Source: Rhodospirillaceae bacterium (lineage in GTDB: Bacteria; Pseudomonadota; Alphaproteobacteria; Rhodospirillales; JABHCV01). From it: a stretch of 64,000 nt of DNA. Where the stretch lies: the NCBI GenBank assembly GCA_014382375.1, contig JACNJU010000090.1:1-64000 (forward strand). Direction: 5' to 3'. Shown in pieces: positions 1 to 9,017 of the stretch. Made by a program: the position numbers and the translations under genes. Under the pieces are notes generated by a model that was given only the letters and a program-made list of their open reading frames with translations, ran no database searches and was not told the origin of the DNA. The first letter of the stretch is position 1, and the number at the start of each line of letters is the position of its first letter.

Positions 1-15
1 CCCATAGGTTTCATC

Positions 16-894
16 ATGGCACAACGTGCCCGCCCCCGACGCAGCTTCCTTTATATGCCCGGTTCCAACGCCAGGGCCCTTGACAAGGGCCGCAACCTTG
101 CCGCCGACGGGCTGATTCTGGATCTGGAAGATGCCGTCGCCCCTGATGCCAAGGAAGTGGCCCGCACCCAGATCATTGATGCCTTGAAAACCGGTGGATA
201 TGGAAAGCGTGAACTGATCGTTCGGGTCAATGCCATGGATACGGTCTGGGGTCGCGATGACATCACCGCCATGGCCAAATCCGGGGCCGATGCCATCTTG
301 CTGCCAAAAGTCGATAGTGCGGCAATGGTTCAGGATGCCGAAAAGCTGATGGCTGATGCCGGTGCACCGGATGATTTGGCTATCTGGTGCATGATGGAAA
401 CGCCGCTGGCGATACTTCACGCCGAAGAAATTGCTTTTTCGAGCAGGCGACTGGTTGGCTTCGTTCTTGGCACCTCGGATCTGGGCAAGGATTTGCACGC
501 AGCCCACACAAGAGACCGGCTGCCGATGATCACCAGTCTTGGCCTATGCCTGCTGGCGGCGCGCGCCGCTGGCATCGCTATTGTTGACGGCGTCCATCTT
601 GATCTTGATGACGAAGAAGGTTTTAGGCATTCCTGCATCCAGGGGCTGGAGCTGGGATTTGATGGCAAGTCCTTGATCCATCCCAAGACCATTAATTTGG
701 CCAATCAGGTTTTCGAACCTTCATCCGCAGAGGTGGAATGGTCCAAAACAATCATCGCCGCCCACGCTGAAGCTGATAGAGAAGGCAAGGGGGTGATCGT
801 CGTGGAAGGGAAACTGATTGAAAACCTGCACGTGGAAAACGCCCGGCGGTTGGTCGCCATGGCTGAGGCGATCGCTGAAAAGGACAGTGAATGA
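16..894 (+). CDS. mcl2: (3S)-malyl-CoA thioesterase / CitE-like CoA-ester lyase
   Basis: A 292-residue HpcH/HpaI-CitE family protein. DLEDAV lies at 36-41, the CoA/substrate arginine in RVN at 70-72, and the two metal-binding acids in METP (E128) and LGTSDLGKD (D155). Its short, compact sequence resembles the Mcl2 malyl-CoA thioesterases of Rhodobacter more than the longer Mcl1 malyl-CoA/methylmalyl-CoA lyase. It probably hydrolyses (3S)-malyl-CoA to malate and CoA in the cytoplasm, the last step of the ethylmalonyl-CoA pathway. The next gene starts inside its stop codon and looks like mesaconyl-CoA hydratase of the same pathway, which supports the assignment. A generic citrate-lyase-beta-like function cannot be excluded. 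The ATG at 16 is the first start in the window and no strong ribosome site is visible. Confidence 0.8.
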   Translation: MAQRARPRRSFLYMPGSNARALDKGRNLAADGLILDLEDAVAPDAKEVARTQIIDALKTGGYGKRELIVRVNAMDTVWGRDDITAMAKSGADAILLPKVDSAAMVQDAEKLMADAGAPDDLAIWCMMETPLAILHAEEIAFSSRRLVGFVLGTSDLGKDLHAAHTRDRLPMITSLGLCLLAARAAGIAIVDGVHLDLDDEEGFRHSCIQGLELGFDGKSLIHPKTINLANQVFEPSSAEVEWSKTIIAAHAEADREGKGVIVVEGKLIENLHVENARRLVAMAEAIAEKDSE

Positions 895-1949
895 GCAACA
901 AAACAAATCCCGGTAATTATTTTGAAGATTTTTCTCTGGGCCAGGAGATCGTTCACGCCACGCCGCGGACCTTAAGCGAAGGCGATGCCTCACTCTATAC
1001 GGCTCTTTATGGCACCCGTTTCCCGGTCCATTCATCTGATATGTTTGCCATCTCCATAGGGTTTGAAGCCGCACCCATCGATGACATGCTGGCGTTTAAT
1101 GTGGTCTTTGGAAAAACTGTCCCAGATATTTCGTTAAACGCCGTTGCCAATTTGGGCTATGCGGCGGGACGATACGGGGTTCCCGTTTATCCGGGTGACA
1201 CGCTTAGGGCATCATCGCGGGTGATTGGACTAAAGGAAAATTCCAATGCCAAAACCGGTATTGTTTATGTTCATTCCGTGGGTCTTAACCAGCGTGACGA
1301 GCCGGTGCTTGATTTTGTCCGCTGGGTGATGGTCAATAAACGCGATCCGGCCAGCCCTGCCCCCGAGCCCGTGGTTCCTGAGCTACCCGTGTTTGTTGCC
1401 GATGAAGAGTTGATTGTTCCCGACGGACTGGAAATGGCCGCCTTTGATACCATGCTTTCCGGAAGCGACATGCTTTGGGACGATTATAAGGCTGGCGAAA
1501 AAATCGATCACGTCGATGGCATGACCATTGAAGAGTCCGATCATATGCTGGCGACCAGGCTCTATCAGAATACGGCCAAGGTTCACTTCAACCAGCACAC
1601 CCAAAAGGAAGGCCGTTTTGGGCGTCGTATTGTTTACGGCGGCCATGTTATTTCGCTGGCCCGGGCGCTGTCGTTTAATGGTTTGGGAAACGCCTTCAAG
1701 GTCGCAGCCATCAATGCAGGCAATCACGTGGCACCGACTTTCGGCGGCGACACAATCTATGCCTGGAGCGAAGTTCTCGGCAAATCCGCAGTGTCCGGCC
1801 GCGATGATCTGGGCGCCTTACGTCTACGCACGGTGGCCAGCAAGGACCAATCTTGCGAGAACTTTCCGGGCAAGGAAGAAGATGGCAAGTACGATCCATC
1901 AGTTGTTCTTGATTTTGATTACACGGTGCTAATGCCCAAAAGACCTTAA
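891..1949 (+). CDS. mch: Mesaconyl-CoA hydratase (MaoC-type double hotdog)
   Basis: A 352-residue protein with two MaoC-like hotdog halves. The N-terminal half (KTNPGNYFEDF, ATPRTLSEGDASLYTALYG) and the segment FGKTVPDISLNAVANLGYA are characteristic of Mch, which interconverts mesaconyl-CoA and beta-methylmalyl-CoA in the ethylmalonyl-CoA route of acetyl-CoA assimilation. The length matches the family (about 340-350 residues). The ATG overlaps the stop of the upstream thioesterase by 4 bases, so the two are translationally coupled. The other pathway genes (ccr, ecm, mcd) are not in this window. Confidence 0.85.
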   Translation: MSNKTNPGNYFEDFSLGQEIVHATPRTLSEGDASLYTALYGTRFPVHSSDMFAISIGFEAAPIDDMLAFNVVFGKTVPDISLNAVANLGYAAGRYGVPVYPGDTLRASSRVIGLKENSNAKTGIVYVHSVGLNQRDEPVLDFVRWVMVNKRDPASPAPEPVVPELPVFVADEELIVPDGLEMAAFDTMLSGSDMLWDDYKAGEKIDHVDGMTIEESDHMLATRLYQNTAKVHFNQHTQKEGRFGRRIVYGGHVISLARALSFNGLGNAFKVAAINAGNHVAPTFGGDTIYAWSEVLGKSAVSGRDDLGALRLRTVASKDQSCENFPGKEEDGKYDPSVVLDFDYTVLMPKRP

Positions 1950-1971
1950 CGAAGACGTTAGGGAAAATGAA

Positions 1972-2505
1972 AGAGGCGTCAGGTATACAGATCCTGGGAA
2001 ACCTGCATAACGCGCCGCCAAAGCAGCGCACCTGACGCCTCTAATTGGAGCCGGCCAGGCTCCGTGCATATGAAAAGCGGGCTTGTCGCCATCATCACCA
2101 TCGGTTCATGGACGAACCCTGGGCAGAGAACCGTCCTTGACCGTTGGTGGTGTGAACTGCCTTCCCCCAACAATCCTTCATTCCGGTTTGCACCAGCATG
2201 AAAGACCCTTAAGTTTCAACAATTCTCCGACACGCTATCGCCGTCCTCAGTGCTGCGGACTAAAAGCGGGTGCCCTAAAAATAAAGAAGCCGAAACTTCT
2301 CGATCCTCAGGTAACCCTGGAAGGCAAGGCCTTCCGGAACGACTGGTGTTCTGGCTGCATAACAGTCTGAACCTCCCTGTCCCCTAGCTCTCCCGTCGTT
2401 CCGGCCGAGACCGGAATTTGAGGTTTGCTCTTTCGCCAAGGCACGACCGGTCTCCACCAGGGAAGAGCAGCCTACCAGCGAAAGGTCCGCCTCACTTTAG
2501 TGAGG
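1972..2505 (-). ncRNA. Unassigned stretch dense in inverted repeats, possible structured RNA
   Basis: No credible gene lies between 1950 and 3011. This part holds many exact complementary arms: 1972-1984 with 2030-2042 (13 bp), 2047-2052 with 2058-2063, 2319-2324 with 2330-2335, 2334-2343 with 2395-2404 (10 bp), 2407-2414 with 2447-2454 (8 bp), 2426-2432 with 2463-2469, 2478-2483 with 2431-2436, and the hairpin 2490-2505 (6 bp, TTTA loop). Some pairs cross, as in pseudoknots. A hairpin at 2012-2029 has a C/A mismatch read on plus but a G/U wobble on minus, and a T-rich run follows the 13-bp stem on minus, so the minus strand is preferred. I could not match it to tmRNA, RNase P RNA, SRP RNA or 6S RNA. 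It could also be a decayed gene. Confidence 0.35.
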
Positions 2506-2756
2506 TCAGTTATTTCGCGGCGCCCTCAAAATGGATATCCAGGCCGAAGCGCGGAAAATCCTTCATAAGGACACTGTCTCCTGAACGCTCTACAGCGCGA
2601 ACACCGCAGATATTCAAGAGGCAGTAAATTTCTCAATAAAACGCCCATCAGGTCCCGAAGGACGATCAGAAAGCAATGTCAAAATTTACTGCATCGGCAC
2701 TTTTACATACGCGATACATGGTCTGAAAAATCGTTTATGGCTTCAATATAAATATC

Positions 2757-2935
2757 TGTGAAAAAACAACATTTCTGTGAATAAGATTCCAACATGCACA
2801 CATTTGACACACATGTTTTCCACAACTGTGTTCACATGTCTTGGTAGGTTTTCTTTGGAATCAACAGATTAGGGTTTCGCGGCTAAATCTTAATTTAGAA
2901 GAAACTAATGTAATAAGAGTGTTTATTTTATTTCC
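2757..2935. other. Candidate replication origin (DnaA-box cluster, IHF-type site, AT-rich tract)
   Basis: Three 9-mers fit the DnaA-box consensus TTWTNCACA: TGTGAAAAA at 2757-2765 and TGTGAATAA at 2776-2784 (both minus orientation), and TTTTCCACA at 2816-2824 (plus). AATCAACAGATTA at 2859-2871 fits the IHF consensus exactly. GANTC sites for CcrM-type methylation lie at 2785-2789 and 2858-2862. A very AT-rich tract at about 2885-2935 could be the unwinding element. Together these are the parts of a bacterial oriC, but the neighbouring genes are not the usual alphaproteobacterial oriC neighbours (hemE, maf, parA) and no dnaA gene is near. Regulation of sdhC by DnaA or IHF is the alternative. 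Confidence 0.4.
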
Positions 2936-2957
2936 CCTCGGGTTGAGGTTGTGAAAG

Positions 2958-2986
2958 TTGACTTGCCCGAACTGAGCGTTTAAACG
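2958..2986 (+). promoter_or_regulatory. Possible sigma-70 promoter of sdhCDAB
   Basis: TTGACT (2958-2963) and TAAACG (2981-2986) are separated by 17 bases, 26-38 bases before the candidate sdhC starts. The -35 is good and the -10 is weak. A second candidate -35, TTGACA at 2804-2809, has only TGTGTT at the matching -10 position. Confidence 0.35.
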
Positions 2987-3023
2987 GGTTGGGAAGCTTG
3001 TTTATAATCATTTGGACTTCTTC

Positions 3024-3443
3024 ATGACGTCAGAGAAATCAACCACCGGTGCTGCAAAGGCGCGGCCACTTTCGCCGCACCTTCAGGTTTATAACCCACA
3101 GATAACATCTGTCCTGTCGATCTTGCACAGGATGATGGGCGTCGCTCTGTCTTTTGGCAGTGTATTCCTGATTTACTGGTTGTCGTCAGCGGCTTATGGT
3201 CCTGATGCGTATGGTCGCGCACAAGATTTTTTTGGCTCTCCTATCGGCCAGCTCATCTTGTTGGGTCTGACTTTTTCGCTGTTTTATCACCTAGCCAACG
3301 GCATCCGTCATTTGATTTGGGACGTCGGTCTTGGTTTTGATATGCCGATGTTGCGGGCCACGGGAATCGTTGTTGTTTTCACGGCCTTTGGACTAACGGC
3401 GCTAACCTGGATCGTTGCCTATGTGCGCGCCGGGATCATTTAA
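3024..3443 (+). CDS. sdhC: Succinate dehydrogenase cytochrome b556 subunit
   Basis: A 139-residue integral membrane anchor with three predicted helices. The N-terminal RPLSPHLQVY and the following S..HR..G motif are typical of SdhC and contribute to the ubiquinone site. The helix with FYHLANGIRHLIWD carries the family haem/quinone histidines. It anchors SdhAB in the inner membrane and passes electrons to ubiquinone (complex II). I chose the ATG at 3024 with a weak GGA 7 bases upstream. An in-frame TTG at 3012 would add four residues. It is first in sdhCDAB, which follows with short gaps. Confidence 0.93.
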   Translation: MTSEKSTTGAAKARPLSPHLQVYNPQITSVLSILHRMMGVALSFGSVFLIYWLSSAAYGPDAYGRAQDFFGSPIGQLILLGLTFSLFYHLANGIRHLIWDVGLGFDMPMLRATGIVVVFTAFGLTALTWIVAYVRAGII

Positions 3444-3455
3444 AGGAACAACGAG

Positions 3456-3839
3456 ATGGAAATGCGCACACCTCTCGCCCATGCCCGCGGGCTCGGTCCG
3501 GCAAAAAGTGGCTGTACCAGTCATTGGTGGGCTCAACGGCTGACATCGATGGCGCTGCTGCCGTTGATGTTGTGGTTTGTTGTTTCTGTACTCAGTCTTG
3601 TTGGCGCTGACCATGGTGATTATGTGTTATGGGTTTCGGACCCGGGCAATACCCTGCTTCTGGTGCTGACGGTGGTGACGATTTTTTATCATTCCGAACA
3701 GGGCCTGCATGTTGTTGTTGAAGATTATGTTCATAGCGAAGTCGGTAAAATAACCGCCCTGATCGCGGTTAAGGCCTTTGCGTATCTTGGCGGGATTGCC
3801 TCGTTGCTAGCTATTTTCCGCGTTGCTTTCGGAAGTTAA
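3456..3839 (+). CDS. sdhD: Succinate dehydrogenase membrane anchor subunit
   Basis: A 127-residue, three-helix membrane protein. [20 protein letters not shown] and [16 protein letters not shown] are SdhD signatures, the second containing the axial haem-b histidine. It pairs with SdhC to hold haem b and the quinone site of complex II. It starts 12 bases after sdhC behind an AAGGA ribosome site and ends just before sdhA. Confidence 0.93.
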   Translation: MEMRTPLAHARGLGPAKSGCTSHWWAQRLTSMALLPLMLWFVVSVLSLVGADHGDYVLWVSDPGNTLLLVLTVVTIFYHSEQGLHVVVEDYVHSEVGKITALIAVKAFAYLGGIASLLAIFRVAFGS

Positions 3840-3846
3840 TTCATTC

Positions 3847-5637
3847 ATGTCCACTGCTTACGAAATTACCGATCACATTCATGATGTCCTGGTTATCGGG
3901 GCTGGCGGGGCCGGTCTTCGTGCGACCCTGGGAATGTCGGACGGCGGCCTTAAAACCGCTTGTATTACCAAGGTGTTCCCGACCCGCAGTCATACGGTTG
4001 CCGCCCAGGGCGGTATCGGTGCTTCGCTTGGCAATATGGCCGAAGATAACTGGCGCTGGCATATGTACGACACGGTTAAAGGTTCGGACTGGCTCGGCGA
4101 TCAGGACGCCATCGAATATATGTGCCGCGAGGCGGTGCCGGCGGTTTATGAGTTGGAACACTTCGGGGTGCCGTTCTCGCGTAACGAAGAAGGCAAGATC
4201 TACCAGCGCCCTTTCGGCGGCCACATGCGCAATTTCGGTGAGGCCCCGGTGCAGCGCGCTTGCGCCGCCGCCGACCGGACCGGTCACGCCATCCTGCATA
4301 CCCTCTATCAGCAATGCCTGAAACGTGGCGCCGAGTTCTTTGTTGAATATGTCGTTATCGACTTGCTGATGGATGACGAGGGCGATTGTTGCGGCGTTCT
4401 GGCCTGGAATCTGGATGACGGGTCCTTGCATCGTTTCCGCGCCCACAAAACCGTGCTGGCGACCGGTGGTTATGGCCGTGCCTTCTTCTCGTGCACGTCG
4501 GCCCATACTTGTACCGGAGATGGCAATGGCATGGTGGCGCGTGCGGGGTTGCCCCTACAGGATCATGAATTTGTCCAGTTTCATCCAACCGGCATGTACG
4601 GTTCAGGTTGCCTGATCACCGAAGGGGCACGCGGTGAGGGTGGTTATCTGACCAACAGCCAAGGTGAGCGTTTCATGGAACGCTACGCGCCGACGGCCAA
4701 GGATCTGGCCTCGCGCGATGTGGTCAGTCGGGCCATGACCGTTGAAATACGCGAAGGCCGGGGTGTTGGTGACGAGGACGATCATATCTTCCTGCATCTT
4801 GAGCATTTGGGAGAAGACTTGCTGCTTGAACGTCTTCCGGGGATTACCGAGTCGGCGCAAATCTTTACTGGCGTTGACGCCACCCGCGAACCAATTCCGG
4901 TGCTGCCAACGGTTCACTACAACATGGGCGGTATCCCGACCAATTATCACGGTGAAGTCCTGCGCCCCACTGAAAGTGATCCCGACGCCGTCGTCGGTGG
5001 CTTGATGGCGATTGGCGAATGCGCCTGTGCCTCGGTTCATGGTGCCAACAGACTGGGCACCAATTCGCTTCTCGATATTGTCGTTTTCGGCCGTGCTGCG
5101 GCGATCCGCGCGGTCGAAACGATCAAGAAGGGCTCGAAACCCAAACCGTTATCCGTGGATCAGTCAGATCGCGCCCTGGGTCGCCTGGACGTCTTGCGTC
5201 ATGCCGACGGGGCATCGAAAACCAGCGAGATCAGGGGTGAGCTTCAGCGTGCCATGCAGCGCGACGCCGCCGTTTTCCGAACACAGGAAACCATGCAACA
5301 AGGTCAAAAAAATGTTGACGCGATTGTCAACTCAATGGACCAGATCGGGGTCTCGGACCGTTCCATGATCTGGAATTCGGATCTTGTTGAAGCGCTGGAA
5401 CTTGAAAATCTTTTGGCCTGCGCCCAGGCCACCATCCATTCAGCTGTCGCCCGCAAGGAAAGCCGCGGTGCCCATGCCCGCGAAGATTTCCCCGATCGGG
5501 ATGATGAGAACTGGATGAAACATTCGCTGGCCTGGATTGATGAGAACGGCAAGGTCACTTTAAGTTACCGTCCGGTCCATACCTGGACACTCAGCGACGA
5601 CGTCGATTACATCGAACCGGCAGCGCGGGTGTACTGA
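3847..5637 (+). CDS. sdhA: Succinate dehydrogenase flavoprotein subunit
   Basis: A 596-residue FAD-dependent catalytic subunit that oxidises succinate to fumarate on the cytoplasmic face. The dinucleotide-binding GAGGAG is near residues 18-23, and the covalent FAD histidine is H49 in [10 protein letters not shown]. The substrate-site motifs HPTG, GARGEGG and NMGGIPTN are present, as is the C-terminal domain with R-P-V-H-T. An upstream in-frame ATG at 3823 lies inside sdhD. I prefer 3847 because it lies beyond the sdhD stop, has a GGAAG about 12 bases upstream, and gives the usual family length. Confidence 0.97.
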   Translation: MSTAYEITDHIHDVLVIGAGGAGLRATLGMSDGGLKTACITKVFPTRSHTVAAQGGIGASLGNMAEDNWRWHMYDTVKGSDWLGDQDAIEYMCREAVPAVYELEHFGVPFSRNEEGKIYQRPFGGHMRNFGEAPVQRACAAADRTGHAILHTLYQQCLKRGAEFFVEYVVIDLLMDDEGDCCGVLAWNLDDGSLHRFRAHKTVLATGGYGRAFFSCTSAHTCTGDGNGMVARAGLPLQDHEFVQFHPTGMYGSGCLITEGARGEGGYLTNSQGERFMERYAPTAKDLASRDVVSRAMTVEIREGRGVGDEDDHIFLHLEHLGEDLLLERLPGITESAQIFTGVDATREPIPVLPTVHYNMGGIPTNYHGEVLRPTESDPDAVVGGLMAIGECACASVHGANRLGTNSLLDIVVFGRAAAIRAVETIKKGSKPKPLSVDQSDRALGRLDVLRHADGASKTSEIRGELQRAMQRDAAVFRTQETMQQGQKNVDAIVNSMDQIGVSDRSMIWNSDLVEALELENLLACAQATIHSAVARKESRGAHAREDFPDRDDENWMKHSLAWIDENGKVTLSYRPVHTWTLSDDVDYIEPAARVY

Positions 5638-5638
5638 C

Positions 5639-6415
5639 ATGGTAGAATTCAACCTTCCGGCGGATTCCAAAGTCGGTACTGGCAAAACCCACAAAGCACC
5701 CGATGGGGCGACCCGGATCAAGACCTTCAAGGTCTACCGTTTTGATCCCGACAGCGGTAATAATCCGCGTCTCGACAGCTTCGAGATCGATCTCGATAAA
5801 TGCGGACCGATGGTTCTGGACGCCCTGATAAAAATCAAGAACGAGCTCGATTCAACCCTGACCTTCCGGCGATCCTGTCGGGAAGGTGTGTGCGGGTCAT
5901 GCGCTTTTAATATCGACGGCACCAATACGCTGGCATGTACCAAGGCGATTTCCGAGATCAAGGGTGACGTTAAAATTTACCCGCTGCCCCACATGCCGGT
6001 GATCAAGGATCTGGTCCCCGACCTGACGGTGCCCTACGCACAATATACATCAATCAAGCCGTGGTTGAGCACCGACTCCGCAGCTCCCGACAATGAAAGA
6101 TTGCAGAGCCCCCAAGAGAGAGCCCGGCTGGACGGCTTGTGGGAATGTATTTTGTGTTTCTGCTGCCAGACCAGTTGCCCCAGTTACTGGTGGAACGGTG
6201 ATCGATATCTGGGCCCGGCCGTGTTGTTGCAGTCTTACCGGTGGATTGCCGATAGCCGGGACGAGGCAACAGGCGAGCGCCTTGACGATCTGGACGATCC
6301 GTTCAAGTTGTACCGCTGCCACACCATTATGAATTGCACCAGCACGTGTCCCAAGGGCCTCAATCCCGGCAAAGCCATCGCCGAGATCAAGAAGGCGCAA
6401 GTAAAACGATTATAG
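5639..6415 (+). CDS. sdhB: Succinate dehydrogenase iron-sulfur subunit
   Basis: A 258-residue electron-transfer subunit of complex II. The N-terminal ferredoxin domain has the [2Fe-2S] motif [15 protein letters not shown] plus a distal cysteine (LACTK). The C-terminal domain has the [4Fe-4S] motif [12 protein letters not shown] and the [3Fe-4S]/second-cluster motif [17 protein letters not shown]. The start lies one base after the sdhA stop, so translation is coupled. All expected cysteines are present. Confidence 0.97.
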   Translation: MVEFNLPADSKVGTGKTHKAPDGATRIKTFKVYRFDPDSGNNPRLDSFEIDLDKCGPMVLDALIKIKNELDSTLTFRRSCREGVCGSCAFNIDGTNTLACTKAISEIKGDVKIYPLPHMPVIKDLVPDLTVPYAQYTSIKPWLSTDSAAPDNERLQSPQERARLDGLWECILCFCCQTSCPSYWWNGDRYLGPAVLLQSYRWIADSRDEATGERLDDLDDPFKLYRCHTIMNCTSTCPKGLNPGKAIAEIKKAQVKRL

Positions 6416-6430
6416 TTTAGGGTAAGCCCC

Positions 6431-7786
6431 ATGAACTTGTATGCCATGCTTCAAGCGAGGGCCGAACAGGGCATGCCTTTGCGGGTCGGCCTGATCGGTG
6501 CTGGAAAATTTGGTGCCATGTTCTTAAGTCAGGCCTTGCACACACCGGGTTTGCATATTCTCGCCATCGCCGACCTTGATGTCGGCCGCGCCCGCGAACA
6601 ACTGGCGACCACCGGTTGGCCGCCTGAACGCTATGGTGCCACGTCGCCCGCCAAGGCCCTGGCCGACGGCTCCACTTACCTTACCGATGATGCAGACGAA
6701 TTGATAAGGGCCGGCGGCATCGAAGTCGTAATCGAGGCGACCGGGGTGCCCGAGGCCGGTATCGCGCACGCCCTGAAATGTTTCGAACGCGGTCGCCATG
6801 TGATCATGGTCAACGTCGAAGCCGACGCCCTGGCGGGGCCCCTGCTGGCGCGCCGGGCAGCGCAGGCCAATGTTGTTTATTCCATGGCTTACGGCGATCA
6901 ACCGGCGTTGATTGCCGAACAGGTCGATTGGGCAAGGGCTTGCGGTTTCCAGGTTATTGCAGCGGGCAAGGGAACCAAGTATCTGCCCCAGTATCATGCC
7001 TCGACACCCGAAACGGTTTGGGATTATTACGGACTGACGTCCAAGCAAGCGGCGGCGGCGGGCATGAATGCCAAGATGTTTAACTCGTTTCTGGACGGCA
7101 CCAAATCGGCTATTGAAATGGCGGCGGTGGCCAATGCCTGCGATTTAACACCGCCCGATGACGGTTTGCAGTTTCCGCCGTGTGGTATTGACGATCTGGC
7201 TCAGGTTCTGCGCCCCCAGGCCGATGGCGGGGTTCTGCCCGAGAAGGGCATGGTCGAGGTGATCTCAAGTCTTCACCGGGACGGACGGGAGGTCGAGCGG
7301 GATTTACGTTGGGGCGTGTTTGTATCCTTTGAAGCGCCATCGGATTACGTCCGCGACTGTTTTGCCCAATACGGCGTCACCACCGATGACAGTGGACGCT
7401 ACTGCGCGCTCTACAGGCCGTTTCATCTGATCGGGCTGGAACTGGGTATCAGCGTAATTGCCGCAGGGCTTACCGGCCAGCCGACCGGTGTGGCGCAGCA
7501 TTTCCGGGGTGACGTGGTGGCAACGGCAAAACGCGGACTGGAATCTGGCGAGGTGCTTGACGGTGAGGGCGGCTTTACTGTGTATGGCACCTTGATGGGG
7601 GCTGCCAAATCCTGTCACAACGGCTACCTGCCAATCGGCCTTGCCAGTGGCGTTACCTTAAAAACCCATATTGCCAACGGTCAGGCGATAAAGTTTTCAG
7701 ATGTGGAAATTGACGAAACGACCATGGCGTTTCAGTTCCGCCGTCAAATGGAAGCAACATTTGATCCGGTCGGTGGCTTGATTTAG
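6431..7786 (+). CDS. NAD(P)-dependent homoserine-dehydrogenase-like protein with SAF domain
   Basis: A 451-residue protein. An N-terminal Rossmann domain ([15 protein letters not shown] at about 17-31; [10 protein letters not shown] near 100) is followed by a homoserine-dehydrogenase-like middle. A C-terminal part rich in glycine and aliphatic residues corresponds to the SAF (antifreeze/FlgA-like) fold. Such proteins are often labelled SAF-domain oxidoreductases or wrongly FlgA. Substrate and pathway are not known to me. It starts 15 bases after sdhB behind AGGGTAAG, so it may be co-transcribed with the complex II genes. A role in sugar-acid or hydroxy-acid catabolism feeding the TCA cycle would be inference only. 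Confidence 0.75.
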   Translation: MNLYAMLQARAEQGMPLRVGLIGAGKFGAMFLSQALHTPGLHILAIADLDVGRAREQLATTGWPPERYGATSPAKALADGSTYLTDDADELIRAGGIEVVIEATGVPEAGIAHALKCFERGRHVIMVNVEADALAGPLLARRAAQANVVYSMAYGDQPALIAEQVDWARACGFQVIAAGKGTKYLPQYHASTPETVWDYYGLTSKQAAAAGMNAKMFNSFLDGTKSAIEMAAVANACDLTPPDDGLQFPPCGIDDLAQVLRPQADGGVLPEKGMVEVISSLHRDGREVERDLRWGVFVSFEAPSDYVRDCFAQYGVTTDDSGRYCALYRPFHLIGLELGISVIAAGLTGQPTGVAQHFRGDVVATAKRGLESGEVLDGEGGFTVYGTLMGAAKSCHNGYLPIGLASGVTLKTHIANGQAIKFSDVEIDETTMAFQFRRQMEATFDPVGGLI

Positions 7787-7815
7787 ACTGCTATCAGTTA
7801 ATTCGTCAACATAAG

Positions 7816-8937
7816 GTGGCTAAACTGGAAGGTCCGCTTAACGATTACCGTCGCATGATACTGGCCGGGGAATTGCGACCCGATTCGGCCCAGAGTCTTG
7901 CCGTGGAAAAACTGCAAAGCCTTCATCATGCCCTGGCCGCTTACGAACCATCGAGCGGAAGCAAAGGCTGGAAGGACCGTTTCGGCCTTGGCCGCAGACG
8001 TGAACAGCCGCCCCAGGGTCTGTACATGTTTGGTGGCGTCGGGCGTGGCAAATCCATGCTAATGGACATGTTTTTCAAAACCGCACCGGTCCGGAACAAG
8101 CGGCGTGTCCACTTCCATGCTTTTATGCAACAGATTCATGCCCGCCTGAATGAGTACCGCAAATGGAAAGGCCGTGGCGATGACCCGATCCCGCCCATCG
8201 CCAAACGCCTGGCTGAAGAGGCAACCCTTTTGTGCTTCGATGAATTTCAAGTTCACGACATTGCCGATGCAATGATTTTAAGTCGCTTGTTTAAAACCCT
8301 TTTCGATGAAGGTGTGGTTGTTGTGGCGACATCGAACAGGCCGCCATCCGATCTTTATAAAGATGGTTTGCAGCGCGCCTTGTTCTTGCCGTTTATCGAC
8401 CTTCTGGAAGAAAAACTCGATCTGCTGATGCTTGACGGGGCTTTGGACTATCGCCGGGAAACTATTCGTCAGGCCGGTGTCTATCTGACTCCGCACAGCA
8501 AAGAATCGGAACGACACCTTGGCCAGTTATTCGAGCGCCTGACCAGCGAAGCCGAAGAACTTTCCGAACCGATTATTGTTAACGGTCGCGAACTGAATAT
8601 TCCAATGGCCGCTGACGGGGTTGCCATGATCGGTTTTGATGATTTGTGCGGAACCGAACTGGGTCCGGCGGATTATCTGGCCGTCGCCGGTCGTTATCAC
8701 ACGCTGCTGCTTTACGATATTCCGCGCATGGGGCCTGAAAACCGCAACGAGGCCAAGCGCTTCGTGACGCTGATTGACGCGCTCTATGAAAGCGGCAGCA
8801 ATCTGGTTTGTTCAGCCGCCGCCCAACCTTCGGAGCTTTATACGAAGGGTGACGGGTCTTTCGAGTTTGAGCGGACCGCATCAAGGTTGATGGAAATGCA
8901 ATCCGAAGAATATCTTGGCCAAGACCAGGCCGCCTGA
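7816..8937 (+). CDS. zapE: AFG1/ZapE-type cell-division ATPase
   Basis: A 373-residue P-loop ATPase of the AFG1/ZapE family. Walker A is GGVGRGKS (73-80) and Walker B is LLCFDEF (138-144), followed by [11 protein letters not shown] typical of the family and the sensor segment [12 protein letters not shown]. ZapE associates with the Z-ring, and mitochondrial AFG1 handles membrane proteins. The start is GTG at 7816 with AAGG just upstream. zapE is a usual neighbour of mdh-sucCDAB in alphaproteobacteria, but here nadA and nadC intervene. Confidence 0.92.
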   Translation: MAKLEGPLNDYRRMILAGELRPDSAQSLAVEKLQSLHHALAAYEPSSGSKGWKDRFGLGRRREQPPQGLYMFGGVGRGKSMLMDMFFKTAPVRNKRRVHFHAFMQQIHARLNEYRKWKGRGDDPIPPIAKRLAEEATLLCFDEFQVHDIADAMILSRLFKTLFDEGVVVVATSNRPPSDLYKDGLQRALFLPFIDLLEEKLDLLMLDGALDYRRETIRQAGVYLTPHSKESERHLGQLFERLTSEAEELSEPIIVNGRELNIPMAADGVAMIGFDDLCGTELGPADYLAVAGRYHTLLLYDIPRMGPENRNEAKRFVTLIDALYESGSNLVCSAAAQPSELYTKGDGSFEFERTASRLMEMQSEEYLGQDQAA

Positions 8938-8985
8938 CAGGGTTTGCCATAGCCCTTGTGCAATCGGTTCCATACGACTAAATCA

Positions 8986-8999
8986 GGGGGGTAACCCCC
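8986..8999 (+). promoter_or_regulatory. G-C hairpin just upstream of the nadA ribosome site
   Basis: GGGGG-GTAA-CCCCC forms a short, very stable hairpin ending 6 bases before the nadA ribosome site (GTGGAG, 9005-9010). It could affect nadA translation, or be the remainder of a weak terminator after zapE, although no T-run follows. Confidence 0.3.
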
Positions 9000-9017
9000 A
9001 TTCAGTGGAGACTCTCG

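Noticed and set aside
1972-2505. tmRNA, RNase P RNA or 6S RNA in the repeat-rich stretch
   Set aside because: I looked for the tmRNA tag and GGTTCRA-type arm, and for the RNase P core motif GAGGAAAGTCC, and found none; identity was left open.
2083-2627. Small open frames at 1979-2627
   Set aside because: No ribosome sites, no protein-like composition, and they cut across the inverted repeats.
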